Positions 23,748 through 32,583 of a stretch of 47,501 bases of DNA are shown here, one piece after another. The notes beneath the pieces are model-generated. The model made no database searches. It saw only the letters and a program-made list of their open reading frames with translations, and had not been told where the DNA came from. Position numbers and translations under genes: made by a program. The first letter of the stretch is position 1. Each line of letters opens with the position of its first letter. The stretch is from Bacteroidales bacterium. GTDB taxonomy: Bacteria > Bacteroidota > Bacteroidia > Bacteroidales > UBA10428. The stretch is taken from the NCBI GenBank assembly GCA_016938235.1, contig JAFGVA010000180.1:1-47501 (forward strand). Direction: 5' to 3'.

Positions 23748-24499
23748 GCAGGAATAACAATTTAAGCATTATAATTATTGCTTATAATGAGGAGAAGTAT
23801 CTCCCTGTATTATTGGACTCATTAAGAAATCAGTCGGTTAAAAACTTTGAGGTAATTGTCGTTGACAGTAACAGTAGTGATAAAACACCGGAATTAGCTG
23901 AATCATTTAAAACAAAGTTTACATACTTTAAATATTTAAAACTGCCTTATACTAAAGGCCCAGCCCGTGCCAGAAATAAAGGAATTGAATTGGCTTCATA
24001 CGAAAGGTTAATTTTTCTTGATGCAGATACAAGAGTTCGATATGATTTTGTTGAAAGATTAACAAAGGAATTACTAAAATATGACCCTGATGTAGCAACT
24101 TGTCCGGTAAGAATTGCTGAAGACCATTTACCTTCAAATCTGGGTGCAATGTTCCTTAATAGCTTTATGATTGCGATGAAACCCGTTTATTCGGCAGCTT
24201 ACGGAGCCTGCCTGATAAGTACTAAAGAATTGCATCTTGCAGTTGAAGGATTTCGAGAAGACCTTGCTCTATGCGAGGATTGTAATTACGTGAAACGTTC
24301 CAGGAGACAGCATGGTTTTAAATACAAAATTCTTTCTCCCTATTTTTATACATCAGACCGAAGAGCAATGAAAGAAGGTGGTATTGGGTTTATGTTGAAA
24401 TATATAAAGATTCACGTTTTCAGGATGCTTACCGGCAAAGAGATTTTAAAAGGAACAATTAACTATGAATATGGAAATTATTCCGCAAGCATTAATTAG
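23744..24499 (+). CDS. Family 2 glycosyltransferase
   Basis: A 251-residue GT-A enzyme with the nucleotide-sugar binding start LSIIIIAYNEEKYLPVLLDS, the VIVVDSNSSDKT segment, the acceptor region KGPARARNKGIELA and the metal-binding DADT motif at about 97-100. No membrane segment is strong, so it is probably cytoplasmic or peripheral, transferring a sugar to a lipid. Overlap with the SdiA-like gene (4 bp) and tight contact with the PAP2-like gene show a single transcript. A glycolipid product is likely given the next gene. Confidence 0.88.
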   Translation: MSRNNNLSIIIIAYNEEKYLPVLLDSLRNQSVKNFEVIVVDSNSSDKTPELAESFKTKFTYFKYLKLPYTKGPARARNKGIELASYERLIFLDADTRVRYDFVERLTKELLKYDPDVATCPVRIAEDHLPSNLGAMFLNSFMIAMKPVYSAAYGACLISTKELHLAVEGFREDLALCEDCNYVKRSRRQHGFKYKILSPYFYTSDRRAMKEGGIGFMLKYIKIHVFRMLTGKEILKGTINYEYGNYSASIN

Positions 24500-24500
24500 A

Positions 24501-25223
24501 ATGAACAAGTGTATTGTAAAGATTATTGAAATTTTAACAGAGCTGGTTAATCTGATAAAGAATAAGTATTTCTATTTAGGTTTGGTTGCTTTGATTGGCG
24601 GGATTCAACTAAATTTTCTATCGCAAACATACTTACATAATTACATTAATGAAGGCAAAACACTTCCGGTTCTTTCCGATTTGATACTCGATAATCTACC
24701 ATATTGGGATGTTGACTATTTATACGATATATTCAGCCTGATATCTGTTTTTGTTTTTGGTATTTATGTTATTCACAAACGAGAATATAAAAAAGTACCT
24801 TACTTTCTTCTGTTATGCGGAATTTTCCACCTGGTAAGAGGTGTTTTTATTGTATTAACCCCATTTGGCAATCCTCCAATGTTTGATGGTACGCAAGGTA
24901 TGTTTAATGGATTTTCTAAATATGAATTGGGCGTATATCCATCCGGGCATACTGGTATTGCATACATGTATTTTATTTTAGCTAAAGATAAATATTATAG
25001 GGCAGTGCTTTTATTTAGCGTATTAATGATTATTGCATCATTGTTTTTGTCCAGGGGGCATTATAGTATTGATATTTTATCAGGTATTTTTTTCGCTTTT
25101 GCGATAAAGGCTTATGCCGATAAATATATATTCAATTGGATTTACAATGAAGACCAAAAAATAATTACACAGCTAGTCAATAGTAAATATAAATTAGAGA
25201 AATATGAAAAAACTATTGATTAG
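24501..25223 (+). CDS. Sphingomyelin-synthase-like PAP2 membrane enzyme
   Basis: About 240 residues from the ATG at 24501, two bases past the glycosyltransferase stop; an earlier ATG at 24465 would overlap that gene by 35 bp. Five or six membrane segments. The catalytic motifs are PSGHTG and SRGHYSIDILSG, the HxxxD arrangement of PAP2_C/sphingomyelin synthase-like phosphotransferases. The canonical KxxxxxxRP motif of soluble PAP2 enzymes is not seen. It should act on a phospholipid or sphingolipid headgroup at the inner membrane. Bacteroidota make sphingolipids, so a role with the adjacent GT2 in glyco- or phospho-sphingolipid formation is a fair inference. Confidence 0.78.
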   Translation: MNKCIVKIIEILTELVNLIKNKYFYLGLVALIGGIQLNFLSQTYLHNYINEGKTLPVLSDLILDNLPYWDVDYLYDIFSLISVFVFGIYVIHKREYKKVPYFLLLCGIFHLVRGVFIVLTPFGNPPMFDGTQGMFNGFSKYELGVYPSGHTGIAYMYFILAKDKYYRAVLLFSVLMIIASLFLSRGHYSIDILSGIFFAFAIKAYADKYIFNWIYNEDQKIITQLVNSKYKLEKYEKTID

Positions 25224-25629
25224 TCTTGCCTTCCTGTCATTTGTAATAGTGCTTAATGCTCAAGTTTTAAGCATTTCGTTTGAGAATGTTAGAAATTCGA
25301 AAGGTGTTTTTCGTGTTGGATTTTTTACCAGTCAGCAAAGCTATAAAGAAGGCAATCCTGTTTATTATAAAACAGTTCCCAAGAATAGTATAGTAAACGG
25401 GATGTTGACTTATATATTTAATGATATTCCTTCAGGAATTTATGGCATTGTTGTTTTAGATGATGAAAATTCAAATGACAAAACAGACTATTCATGGATG
25501 ATTCCATGTGAAGGTTTTGGATTTTCAAATTATGTTGTAGATAAACTTAAAATACCAGAATTTGACGATTTCGATTTTAAACTGGGTGCTGATTGTTGTG
25601 TCAAAATAGTATTTAAATATCTTAAATAA
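25204..25629 (+). CDS. DUF2141 exported protein
   Basis: A 141-residue exported protein overlapping the PAP2-like gene by 20 bp. A signal peptide of about 20 residues (LLISLAFLSFVIVLNAQ) precedes a compact beta sandwich with LSISFENVRNSKGVFRVGFF, FNDIPSGIYGIVVLDDEN and the paired Cys near the end. The phrase IPxGxYxIxVxHDEN is the signature of DUF2141. Two late Cys in ADCC may form a disulfide. Function unknown; in this family the genes often sit by envelope lipid or surface genes, as here. Confidence 0.82.
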   Translation: MKKLLISLAFLSFVIVLNAQVLSISFENVRNSKGVFRVGFFTSQQSYKEGNPVYYKTVPKNSIVNGMLTYIFNDIPSGIYGIVVLDDENSNDKTDYSWMIPCEGFGFSNYVVDKLKIPEFDDFDFKLGADCCVKIVFKYLK

Positions 25630-25673
25630 TTACTCTATTAAGACCTGAGATACAAAATGGAGTTGTACCAATT

Positions 25674-26021
25674 TTACAAACAATCCAACAAGTCAGCTAT
25701 ATCACTAAACAATTCTTTCTTTAATGGCGACTCTGTTGTCGCAACTTTTTGTCTTAAATATTTCTGCGGTATTTGATTTTTTATAAGCATTTTAGCAAGT
25801 ACACCTAATTCGCTTAATAATTCATTCTCAGTCGATGCCTGTTGTTGAGAGTACTCAATATTATGTTTTTGCTGTAATTTTAAAAACAAGACTTTATATT
25901 CATTTTGCATGTTTTGGAACTCATTTGTCGTTCCTCCCTTGTCTGGGTGTAGTTGCTTTGCTAATTTTCGGTAGTGTAGTTTAGCTTTTTCTAAATCGGT
26001 AATGCCTTTGAAATAGTTCAT
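25674..26021 (-). CDS. Small J-domain protein
   Basis: A 115-residue protein with an N-terminal J domain: LEKAKLHYRKLAKQLHPDKGG, where HPD is the DnaK-stimulating motif, and then helix IV-like KVLFLKLQQKH. No Gly/Phe region, zinc finger or C-terminal peptide-binding domain is present, so it is a minimal co-chaperone. Its start overlaps the upstream DUF4248-like gene by 4 bp (ATGA). Small J proteins like this are found on mobile elements of Bacteroidota. A role in replication complex remodelling is possible but unproven. Confidence 0.8.
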   Translation of the reverse strand: MNYFKGITDLEKAKLHYRKLAKQLHPDKGGTTNEFQNMQNEYKVLFLKLQQKHNIEYSQQQASTENELLSELGVLAKMLIKNQIPQKYLRQKVATTESPLKKELFSDIADLLDCL

Positions 26022-26251
26022 AGTTGTTCAAATTCTTCAATCGTTACACAAAAATGTTCCAGAATTAAAAGGAGCTGTTGTTTGTTGTAATAATGCCGCT
26101 TTGTGTGTCCGGTATTTGCTATTTTCTCTTTTAATTGAGGACACAATTCAATGTCTCTTCTTAGTTGTTGCATAGCGGCATCTATTGACACACTATCGGG
26201 GTACAGTTTTTTCACCAACTCTTGTTTTAATATGGTTCTGCGTACTATCAT
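26018..26251 (-). CDS. DUF4248-like small protein
   Basis: A 77-residue protein with a winged-helix-like look: LKQELVKKLYPD, then AMQQLRRDIELCPQLKEKI, ending QQLLLILEHFCV. The Leu-Tyr-x-P-D-S, Ala-x-x-x-Leu and Cys-Pro-x-Leu spacing matches DUF4248 proteins, which are widespread on Bacteroidota mobile elements. It overlaps both neighbours by 4 bp, so three proteins are made together. DNA binding is plausible but not shown. Confidence 0.68.
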   Translation of the reverse strand: MIVRRTILKQELVKKLYPDSVSIDAAMQQLRRDIELCPQLKEKIANTGHTKRHYYNKQQLLLILEHFCVTIEEFEQL

Positions 26252-26715
26252 AGCGTTGGATTTAGGTTAGAAAATGAGCAATAACGCACCCTGAATATTG
26301 GAAAATGCAGTCTTGAATAGTACTTAACGAGTGCTTTTAAGTGCTTTCGGCTATTTTTAAGGTTATCAAGACTGCTTTTGAGTACTTTGAGAGTATATCT
26401 TAATTGCTTTTTTGAATATTGAAGTTTTTGAAGGCTACTTTTTAAGTGCTTTTTTATCTCAGCATAAATTTCCAGACCACTTTTGGCAATATGAATCAAT
26501 TCAATGCTGTTTTTTCTGCACTTTGGCAAAAAAACTGACTGTTTTTTGAAAAAGATGGTATTACCGAGAGAATACCATGATAATACCTGAGTACTGCGGA
26601 GAGAAAAACAAAGAAAAAGGCAACATATAGTAAAACCACAAAGGACTATAAACACGAAAAGCCCCGATAGGAGGCTCATTTTTAACAAATTGGAAAGTAT
26701 ATTGGGCATAATCAA
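26248..26715 (-). CDS. Membrane-anchored heptad-repeat protein
   Basis: A 155-residue protein with a Cys/Phe-rich membrane segment at about 13-38 and a very basic helical C-terminal half: HLKSSLQKLQYSKKQL, LKVLKSSLDNLKNSRKHL. Leu and Lys follow a heptad spacing, so an amphipathic or coiled helix is expected. It overlaps the DUF4248-like gene by 4 bp, which supports a real gene. The DNA of its repeat part contains many AGTRCTTT-like words (see finding at 26319). No family recognised. Confidence 0.55.
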   Translation of the reverse strand: MIMPNILSNLLKMSLLSGLFVFIVLCGFTICCLFLCFSLRSTQVLSWYSLGNTIFFKKQSVFLPKCRKNSIELIHIAKSGLEIYAEIKKHLKSSLQKLQYSKKQLRYTLKVLKSSLDNLKNSRKHLKALVKYYSRLHFPIFRVRYCSFSNLNPTL

Positions 26716-26759
26716 AAATGTTATACCCTTAACAATTAGCTAAATAAAGATAGAGAAAA

Positions 26760-27068
26760 TTATCGAGTTTTTGTGTCCAGAGAACTGGTTTCCAACATTT
26801 TTACAATCATAGATTGAATGATGGTGTCTTCATCAGCATCGTTACCCTCAGTTTTTAGTTTGGCAATTAAATTTATCAGTTTCATTATATCCAAGTCATA
26901 TTCCGATAACAGGTCAACCAATTTATGTAATACTTCTTTGCTGTTAATCAGGAATTCTTTACTGGATGAAAAGACGATTTTGTCTGCTTCATCTTTTATG
27001 ATTTCATTATCCAATAAATCTAGCGATTCGTTGACCTCGTTTTGCAACCAAACATATAAATCTTTCAT
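26760..27068 (-). CDS. Hypothetical helical protein
   Basis: A 102-residue, mostly helical acidic protein (VWLQNEVNESLDLLDNE, then LLSEYDLDIMKLINLIAKL). No membrane segment, no signal peptide, no motif that I recognise. It lies 44 bp before the heptad-repeat gene and in the same direction, so it is probably the first gene of the small operon ending with the J-domain gene. The nested hairpin at 27110-27211 lies just upstream. Confidence 0.55.
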   Translation of the reverse strand: MKDLYVWLQNEVNESLDLLDNEIIKDEADKIVFSSSKEFLINSKEVLHKLVDLLSEYDLDIMKLINLIAKLKTEGNDADEDTIIQSMIVKMLETSSLDTKTR

Positions 27069-27109
27069 ACTGCATAGTGTTAAAAAAGAAGCGTGGCACT
27101 GTAACCACT

Positions 27110-27211
27110 AACAATCGAGGTATCGCCAAACACCCACGCAGTAAAGCAGTACAGACCACGCCCGTACCTACTCTCTTTACTGCAATTAAAATTTGGCGAT
27201 TTTCGATTGTT
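27110..27211. repeat. Nested long inverted repeat
   Basis: Outer arms 27110-27130 and 27192-27211 pair over AACAATCGA/TCGATTGTT and ATCGCCAAA/TTTGGCGAT with a 3-versus-2-base mismatch between. Inner arms GCAGTAAAG (27138-27146) and CTTTACTGC (27175-27183) pair perfectly, and the loop holds two GTAC copies that can also pair. It fills most of the 310-bp gene-free gap 27069-27378; I see no ORF there. Candidates are a replication or transfer origin, a MITE-like remnant, or a structured RNA. Confidence 0.7.
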
Positions 27212-27378
27212 AAGAGATTAAGTCTTAATATTTTATGTTTATATGTTCGCTTCTTTGTTTATTTCAAATTATCAGTTTTTAATATTAATTGCGGTAAAAT
27301 TAATGAATTGAAGCCATGATTTTAAAAAATGGTAGTAAAAAGAAAAATACTGGTCACATATAATACATCTGTTTTATT

Positions 27379-28065
27379 CTAATCTAAAAACCTTTCTATA
27401 TCGCTTCTTTCCCCAAAAACAACTAAAATATCATCCTTATTCAATATCGTATCTGCTTTTGCGATGCCTTGAACTTCAAAAGATGCTTGCTTAAAACCTA
27501 ATAGGTTACGTTTCTTTGATTTTGAAAGAGTAGTAAGGACGGTCAGGTTGTAATTATGTCTTAGTTGTAACTCGTCCAGACGTTTCCCTTCAAATTTTTC
27601 AGGAACGTCTATCTTAACTATACTGTAACGGTCTGAAAGTTCAAACGAATCAATTATGCCCTCGGTAGTGAGATTTTTCGCCAGTTTCTCTGCTGAATCT
27701 CTTTCCGGATGAATTATCTCCTCAATACCCATTGCATTTAAAACAGTTGCCTGGGTGTCAGAAACTATTCGACCAATAATCCTTTTTGCATTTAATTGTT
27801 TCATAATAGCCGTTGCCATTATTGAATTGCCTTCATGTTCACCAATGCAAATAATTACAGCATCAGCATCCAGTACAGGTAATTCTTTTGCTGAATGAAT
27901 ATCGGTACAATTTGCGCAGATGGTATGGGTAATGTCGTTTTTAAGCATTTCGACTTTTGACATACTACTATCAACTCCAATAACTTCATGTCCAAGCTCA
28001 GTTAGCCGAATCGCTAACGAAGCTCCGAAATTTCCTAATCCAACAATTAAAAAGTTCATATTCAT
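27379..28065 (-). CDS. ktrA: KtrA/TrkA-type RCK potassium regulator
   Basis: A 228-residue cytoplasmic gating subunit. The Rossmann start NFLIVGLGNFGASLAIRL carries GxGxxG, with an acidic residue ending strand 2 (VIGVDSSMSK), and an RCK_C domain follows from about 140. The single RCK-N plus RCK-C unit of about 220 residues matches KtrA rather than the double-unit TrkA. It lies 5 bp after the 583-aa KtrB-like gene and would gate that channel, perhaps the other two. Nucleotide (ATP/ADP or NAD) binding controls the family. Confidence 0.92.
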   Translation of the reverse strand: MNMNFLIVGLGNFGASLAIRLTELGHEVIGVDSSMSKVEMLKNDITHTICANCTDIHSAKELPVLDADAVIICIGEHEGNSIMATAIMKQLNAKRIIGRIVSDTQATVLNAMGIEEIIHPERDSAEKLAKNLTTEGIIDSFELSDRYSIVKIDVPEKFEGKRLDELQLRHNYNLTVLTTLSKSKKRNLLGFKQASFEVQGIAKADTILNKDDILVVFGERSDIERFLD

Positions 28066-28070
28066 TCAGT

Positions 28071-29822
28071 TTAATTGATTAATATATTTTCGGTTGGGTA
28101 CTGATAGCGTTTTTCTTTGGTTTGTTTGAGCAGAGAAGTAAGGAAAGTCAAAGCTCCGATTCTGCCAACAAACATGGTTAACACAATTAATAATTTACCA
28201 GCACTTGACAAATCTGCTGTAATTCCCCGGCTTAATCCAACCGTGCTAAAAGCCGATACAACCTCAAATAGTATATCTGTTGCTATCTTTTCCGGTTCAG
28301 AAATCAATAACAATAAAGTCATTAGCCCTATCACATTTAAGGAGAGAAATATGAAAGCAAATGACCTCTTTATTGAAGTTTCGGGTATTTCACGCCTGTC
28401 TATTTCCATTTTGCTTTTTCCTTTTGCCAGATTAATAACATTGAATAAAGCCAAAGTAAATGTACTTGTTTTGATACCGCCACCTGTTGAAGCGGGTGAA
28501 GCTCCAATCCACATGAGTAGAAGTATAAGCATTAGTGCTGGTAAACTCATCATTGCAGTATCAATAGTATTAAATCCGGCTGTACGAGGTGTAGCAGCAC
28601 CAAAGAAGGCAGTTATAATTTTACCAAAACCATGATGCTCTGCAAGAGTGTTGCTGTTTTCTAAAACCAAGAAAAACAAGGTTCCTGTTACAAGTAATAT
28701 TAAGGTAGTGTAAACAACAATTTTGGTATTCAGGCTTATCACATGAGCATTATAAATAACTTCTCTTCGTTTATTTAAGCGCAATAGCCTGTTTGTAACA
28801 TAGTGCTTTAGCCAACTATATAAATTGATGATAACCGGAAACCCTAATCCTCCGACTATAAAAAGCATGGCAATGACAAAATGGAGCGAATAATTAAACC
28901 GGAACCCTATATCATAAAAACTATTTGAAAGCGTAGAGAAACCTGCATTACAGAATGCAGATATGGAATGAAAAACGGCAAAAAAAGCACTGTTTGATTC
29001 AGGCATCGAAGTTACTTTGAGATTCCAGTAAATGAGTAAAGCCCCAATGCCTTCTACCAAAAAGGTAAAAAAGAGGATTTTCTTTAAAGTTCCTATGACT
29101 TGGGATATTTTGTTTTCGCTCGTCAAGTTCCCCAACAGAATAAGATTTTGGTATGAAGTACCTCCAAGAAAGAAATAGGCAAAAAAGCTGGTAAAGGTCA
29201 TAATACCGATTCCTCCCAACTGAATAAGAACCATAATTATAGTCTGACCAATCGGTGTGAAAAATGTACCAGTATCGACCACAACCAAACCTGTTACGCA
29301 AACCGCACTTGTTGATGTAAACAAGGCATCAATAAAACCAATTCCGGATTGGGTTGCATTGGGTAACATCAATAGCAAACTTCCAATTATAACTAATAAT
29401 GCAAAGCTTAATACGAAGATAACTGCCGGGTTGGTGCGTTTATACCGCCATTTGAATCTTAATGTAGATGCTTCTCGAATTAAACTAAATGTGAATGCCA
29501 ATGAGAGTAGTGTTTTGGGATGTACCCAATAATGAAAATTAATTTCAGATAAATTAGAATAAGGTATTGATACCAATAAATAATTAACAAACAACCATAA
29601 TATCAAGTCAATAATCCAAATTTTAAATTTTTGATAGGTTTTAAAATCAAGTATATATTTAATTGGTATTCCTATTACAATGCCAACAAGAAGTACCGCA
29701 TAAAATTTATTCAGAAAGCTTGTGACAATTGGGTTTTGATTAAAGCCAAAATCAAATATTATAGTGCATATTGCCAGTAAGCTAATTGCAATTGATGTAT
29801 ATTTCAGATTCTTGACTTTCAT
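28071..29822 (-). CDS. ktrB: KtrB/TrkH-type potassium channel subunit, extended N-terminus
   Basis: A 583-residue membrane protein, about 130 longer than usual KtrB because three or four extra membrane segments precede the channel (residues 1-130). The four pore loops are recognisable: TSAVCVTGLVVVDT, AFCNAGFSTLSN, AATPRTAGFNTID and AFSTVGLSRG, each with the central Gly of the K+ filter. It lies directly upstream of the ktrA-like gene, so they should form the functional pair. The extra N-terminal helices resemble those of other long Bacteroidota TrkH proteins. Confidence 0.92.
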   Translation of the reverse strand: MKVKNLKYTSIAISLLAICTIIFDFGFNQNPIVTSFLNKFYAVLLVGIVIGIPIKYILDFKTYQKFKIWIIDLILWLFVNYLLVSIPYSNLSEINFHYWVHPKTLLSLAFTFSLIREASTLRFKWRYKRTNPAVIFVLSFALLVIIGSLLLMLPNATQSGIGFIDALFTSTSAVCVTGLVVVDTGTFFTPIGQTIIMVLIQLGGIGIMTFTSFFAYFFLGGTSYQNLILLGNLTSENKISQVIGTLKKILFFTFLVEGIGALLIYWNLKVTSMPESNSAFFAVFHSISAFCNAGFSTLSNSFYDIGFRFNYSLHFVIAMLFIVGGLGFPVIINLYSWLKHYVTNRLLRLNKRREVIYNAHVISLNTKIVVYTTLILLVTGTLFFLVLENSNTLAEHHGFGKIITAFFGAATPRTAGFNTIDTAMMSLPALMLILLLMWIGASPASTGGGIKTSTFTLALFNVINLAKGKSKMEIDRREIPETSIKRSFAFIFLSLNVIGLMTLLLLISEPEKIATDILFEVVSAFSTVGLSRGITADLSSAGKLLIVLTMFVGRIGALTFLTSLLKQTKEKRYQYPTENILIN

Positions 29823-29939
29823 TTTTAAATAATTTTAAACTAAAGTCGGATGGAACTCGCATAATGAATTTCCATCCTTATTTTTGTTATAACGAATCAT
29901 GCTCGTTTAATGGTTTGACATTATAATTCGTAAAGTTTA

Positions 29940-31292
29940 TTAAATGGCAATATCTCTTTCCTTTAGTATTCTGTTGTGTTTTACCAATATTGAATTTCCA
30001 AATGTTAGTACCCCTACGCGTCCAATAAACATTAGTATTATTATAACAATTTTACCGAATACGGTTAAGCTTCCTGTTAATCCCATACTTAGCCCGACTG
30101 TTCCAATTGCAGAAAAAGCCTCAAACAAGATTTGCATTAAATCTGCATTTTCAGAAAAAGTTAACAAATAAGTTCCTAATAATGTGCAAGAAATATAAAC
30201 AATAAACAGAGTAAGAGCCGTTCGATACCTGTATTTAGGGATGATGTTACCAAACATAGAAACATCATTGCCATGAGAAAGGCGGGTTTTAACGTATGCA
30301 ATTACAGCAAAAAACGATGTCGATTTTAGTCCACCTCCTGTTCCTGAAGGTGAAGCTCCTATAAACATTAAGAAAATAATCATCATTAATGAAGATGGGT
30401 GTAAATGTCCTATATCAATAGTGTTAAAACCAACGGTTGACATAGCTGTCATCGCCTGAAAGAATGAAACGGTAACCTTTGAGTAGTCATCCATTTGTTG
30501 TATTGATGGTTCAAAAACAAAGAGTTGGATTGTACCGAAGATCAAAACTAAAATCGAAATGGAGAAAATTACTTTACTTGTAAAAGTGGTTTTATGAGAC
30601 TGATTCACGATTTTTTCCCAAACATCGAACAGGAAAATAAAACCTAATCCACCTGCTAAGCTTAGTATTGAAATGATAAGGTTCATTCCTTCGTTCAAAT
30701 TGAGACTGATAAAACTATCGTTAAACAAGCTGAATCCAGCAGTACAAAATGCTGAAATACTGTGAAAAATCCCATTCCATATTGGGTTGATTATACCGTT
30801 GTTGTAAAATATTATTGACAATCCGATAGCTCCCAATAACTCAAACACAAAGGTAAATATTACAATTTTGTTTAATAGTGTTGGTAATAAAAACTCTTGA
30901 GGGATAGAGAATTCTGTTTTTAGAACTGAATACCCATTGGGATTTATATGCCTTGATAATTTTAGCATCAGAAATGAACTGAGTGTCATGTAACCAAGCC
31001 CTCCTAATTGAATAAAAAACAGTATTACAATTTGTCCAAAATGCGTATAACTTTCAGCAATGTTTATAGTAGCCAATCCGGTTGTTGAAACTGCTGAAAC
31101 AGACGTGAAAAGATTATCAACTATACTTACATAATGCTTTTGAGAGATTGGTAAACAAAGTAAGAAAGTACCTAATAGCATGTACAATAAGAAGCCGTGC
31201 AACAACTGTCGTTGCGGAATTTTTGAGAAATAGCCAAACGTTAAAAGCTTTTCTACAAACAAGTGAATAACGAAACGTTTCATTATTGTCAA
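29940..31292 (-). CDS. KtrB-type potassium channel subunit
   Basis: A 450-residue channel subunit of normal KtrB length. The pore loops are SAVSTTGLATINI, AFCTAGFSLFND, AMSTVGFNTIDI and AIGTVGLSMG. It begins KRFVIHLFVEKL after a second Met (residue 4), so either Met may be used. The gaps to its neighbours (117 bp on the ktrB side, 65 bp on the antiporter side) are larger than elsewhere in this operon, so it might have its own promoter. No separate RCK partner lies next to it. Confidence 0.92.
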   Translation of the reverse strand: MTIMKRFVIHLFVEKLLTFGYFSKIPQRQLLHGFLLYMLLGTFLLCLPISQKHYVSIVDNLFTSVSAVSTTGLATINIAESYTHFGQIVILFFIQLGGLGYMTLSSFLMLKLSRHINPNGYSVLKTEFSIPQEFLLPTLLNKIVIFTFVFELLGAIGLSIIFYNNGIINPIWNGIFHSISAFCTAGFSLFNDSFISLNLNEGMNLIISILSLAGGLGFIFLFDVWEKIVNQSHKTTFTSKVIFSISILVLIFGTIQLFVFEPSIQQMDDYSKVTVSFFQAMTAMSTVGFNTIDIGHLHPSSLMMIIFLMFIGASPSGTGGGLKSTSFFAVIAYVKTRLSHGNDVSMFGNIIPKYRYRTALTLFIVYISCTLLGTYLLTFSENADLMQILFEAFSAIGTVGLSMGLTGSLTVFGKIVIIILMFIGRVGVLTFGNSILVKHNRILKERDIAI

Positions 31293-31357
31293 TTAAAATT
31301 AATGATTCCCTAAATGAATTATAAGTTTTGCAGGTAGGTGATTAAATCATGTGCAAG

Positions 31358-32575
31358 TCAGGTTTTAAAACCTGTTAAAAGGTTAGGTTTTAAACTGAAT
31401 ATTATTACCAATAATGAACAGATTACAATGCTAAAAAGAACAATAGAATAGCCTAGGTCAAGAATGATTTCTCCATGGGCTAAACCTCGTTGTAATGGTA
31501 GTGAAGCCAAGACTGCCGGAACAAGTCCTTTGGGTGTCATTACCGACATAATGGTTCGTTCAGGCTTGGTGATGCTTTTACCTGATAATAAAACTATACC
31601 AGGTATGCGAAGTACAATGATGAGAATGACAATTAATAAGCCAGTTGCATAAATTGAAGGCGAACCAAATTGTAGTGATATTCCAACGTAAACAAAGAAA
31701 TAGGTTTGCATGATAAACACTATTTCAGCAAAAAAATCACGCTCGTTATTATTAAAACCAGAGTGCTCAAGTGCTACTACTTTTTTTAGCCTTGAGGAAT
31801 TTCCAAGACTTTCGGCATTCCCAAGTATGATACCGAATGATAACACTGCAATACCTCCATTCAAACCCAACAATTCAACAATGCCATATAGCACAAAAAC
31901 AAAAGCCAGAGTTGTAAACATTGAGTTTTTAACACTTCGGATTTTATTAATGATGACCGACCAAAGAAATCCGCTTAATAAGCCAAGTGTAATTGCAAAT
32001 ACAAAAGCTTTCCACATTTTCGATAAAACCATAGTTACCGAAACTACTCCCTGGGTAATTCCATCGAGTAAGGCTAATCCAACCACCAGGCACAAAACAT
32101 CACTTAGTGCAGATTCCAGTATCAGAACAGAGGAACTTTTCTCGCTCATTTTCAATTGTCGCACCATAGGTATAACAACAGCCGATGATGTACCACCAAC
32201 AATTGCACCAATAAACACAGCACTCATAACATCTACGGTCAACAAGTAATGAGCAATTACAGAAGTTAAAAGTACTGTAAGAATGAAGTTAAGTATAGTC
32301 AAGACGGCTGCTGAACCAATAGCCTTTTTTATTTCCCTGAAATTCAACCCGGAACCACTTTCAAATAGTATTACAATTAGTGTGATAGTAGTAAACACAT
32401 TGCCAAGCTTACCAAAGAAATCTTTGGTAACAATTCCGCTCACCGGACCAATAATAATTCCAATGAGCAATAAAAGCAGCACATTAGGAATTTTTGTCTT
32501 TTCAAATAATTCATTGAATACGTGTGACAAAAAAATGAGCAGTCCCAAAATTATTATAGTCAGATAAATATTCAT
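31358..32575 (-). CDS. Cation/proton antiporter (Na+/H+ exchanger superfamily)
   Basis: A 405-residue membrane protein with about 12 helices in the NhaP/Kef fold: ILLLLIGIIIGPVSGIV, the ion-binding stretch ILESALSDVLCLVVGLALL in helix 6, and RTIMSVMTPKGLVPAVLAS in the last half (ARG-containing helix 11 region). The helix-6 pair is SD rather than the ND or DD of many family members, which may change coupling. No RCK tail follows. A perfect palindrome lies across its last codons. It sits 8 bp after TrkH and should counter Na+ or K+ while the neighbours import K+. Confidence 0.88.
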   Translation of the reverse strand: MNIYLTIIILGLLIFLSHVFNELFEKTKIPNVLLLLLIGIIIGPVSGIVTKDFFGKLGNVFTTITLIVILFESGSGLNFREIKKAIGSAAVLTILNFILTVLLTSVIAHYLLTVDVMSAVFIGAIVGGTSSAVVIPMVRQLKMSEKSSSVLILESALSDVLCLVVGLALLDGITQGVVSVTMVLSKMWKAFVFAITLGLLSGFLWSVIINKIRSVKNSMFTTLAFVFVLYGIVELLGLNGGIAVLSFGIILGNAESLGNSSRLKKVVALEHSGFNNNERDFFAEIVFIMQTYFFVYVGISLQFGSPSIYATGLLIVILIIVLRIPGIVLLSGKSITKPERTIMSVMTPKGLVPAVLASLPLQRGLAHGEIILDLGYSIVLFSIVICSLLVIIFSLKPNLLTGFKT

Positions 32576-32583
32576 ACTTCAAA

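Noticed and set aside
27110-27211. Integron attC site
   Set aside because: The ends do not match the RYYYAAC and GTTRRRY core sites, and there is no integron integrase.
31359-31374. Perfect 16-bp palindrome CAGGTTTTAAAACCTG at the end of the antiporter gene
   Set aside because: It coincides with coding sequence and the stop codon and has no T run; it may be chance in AT-rich DNA, so it is not listed as a terminator.
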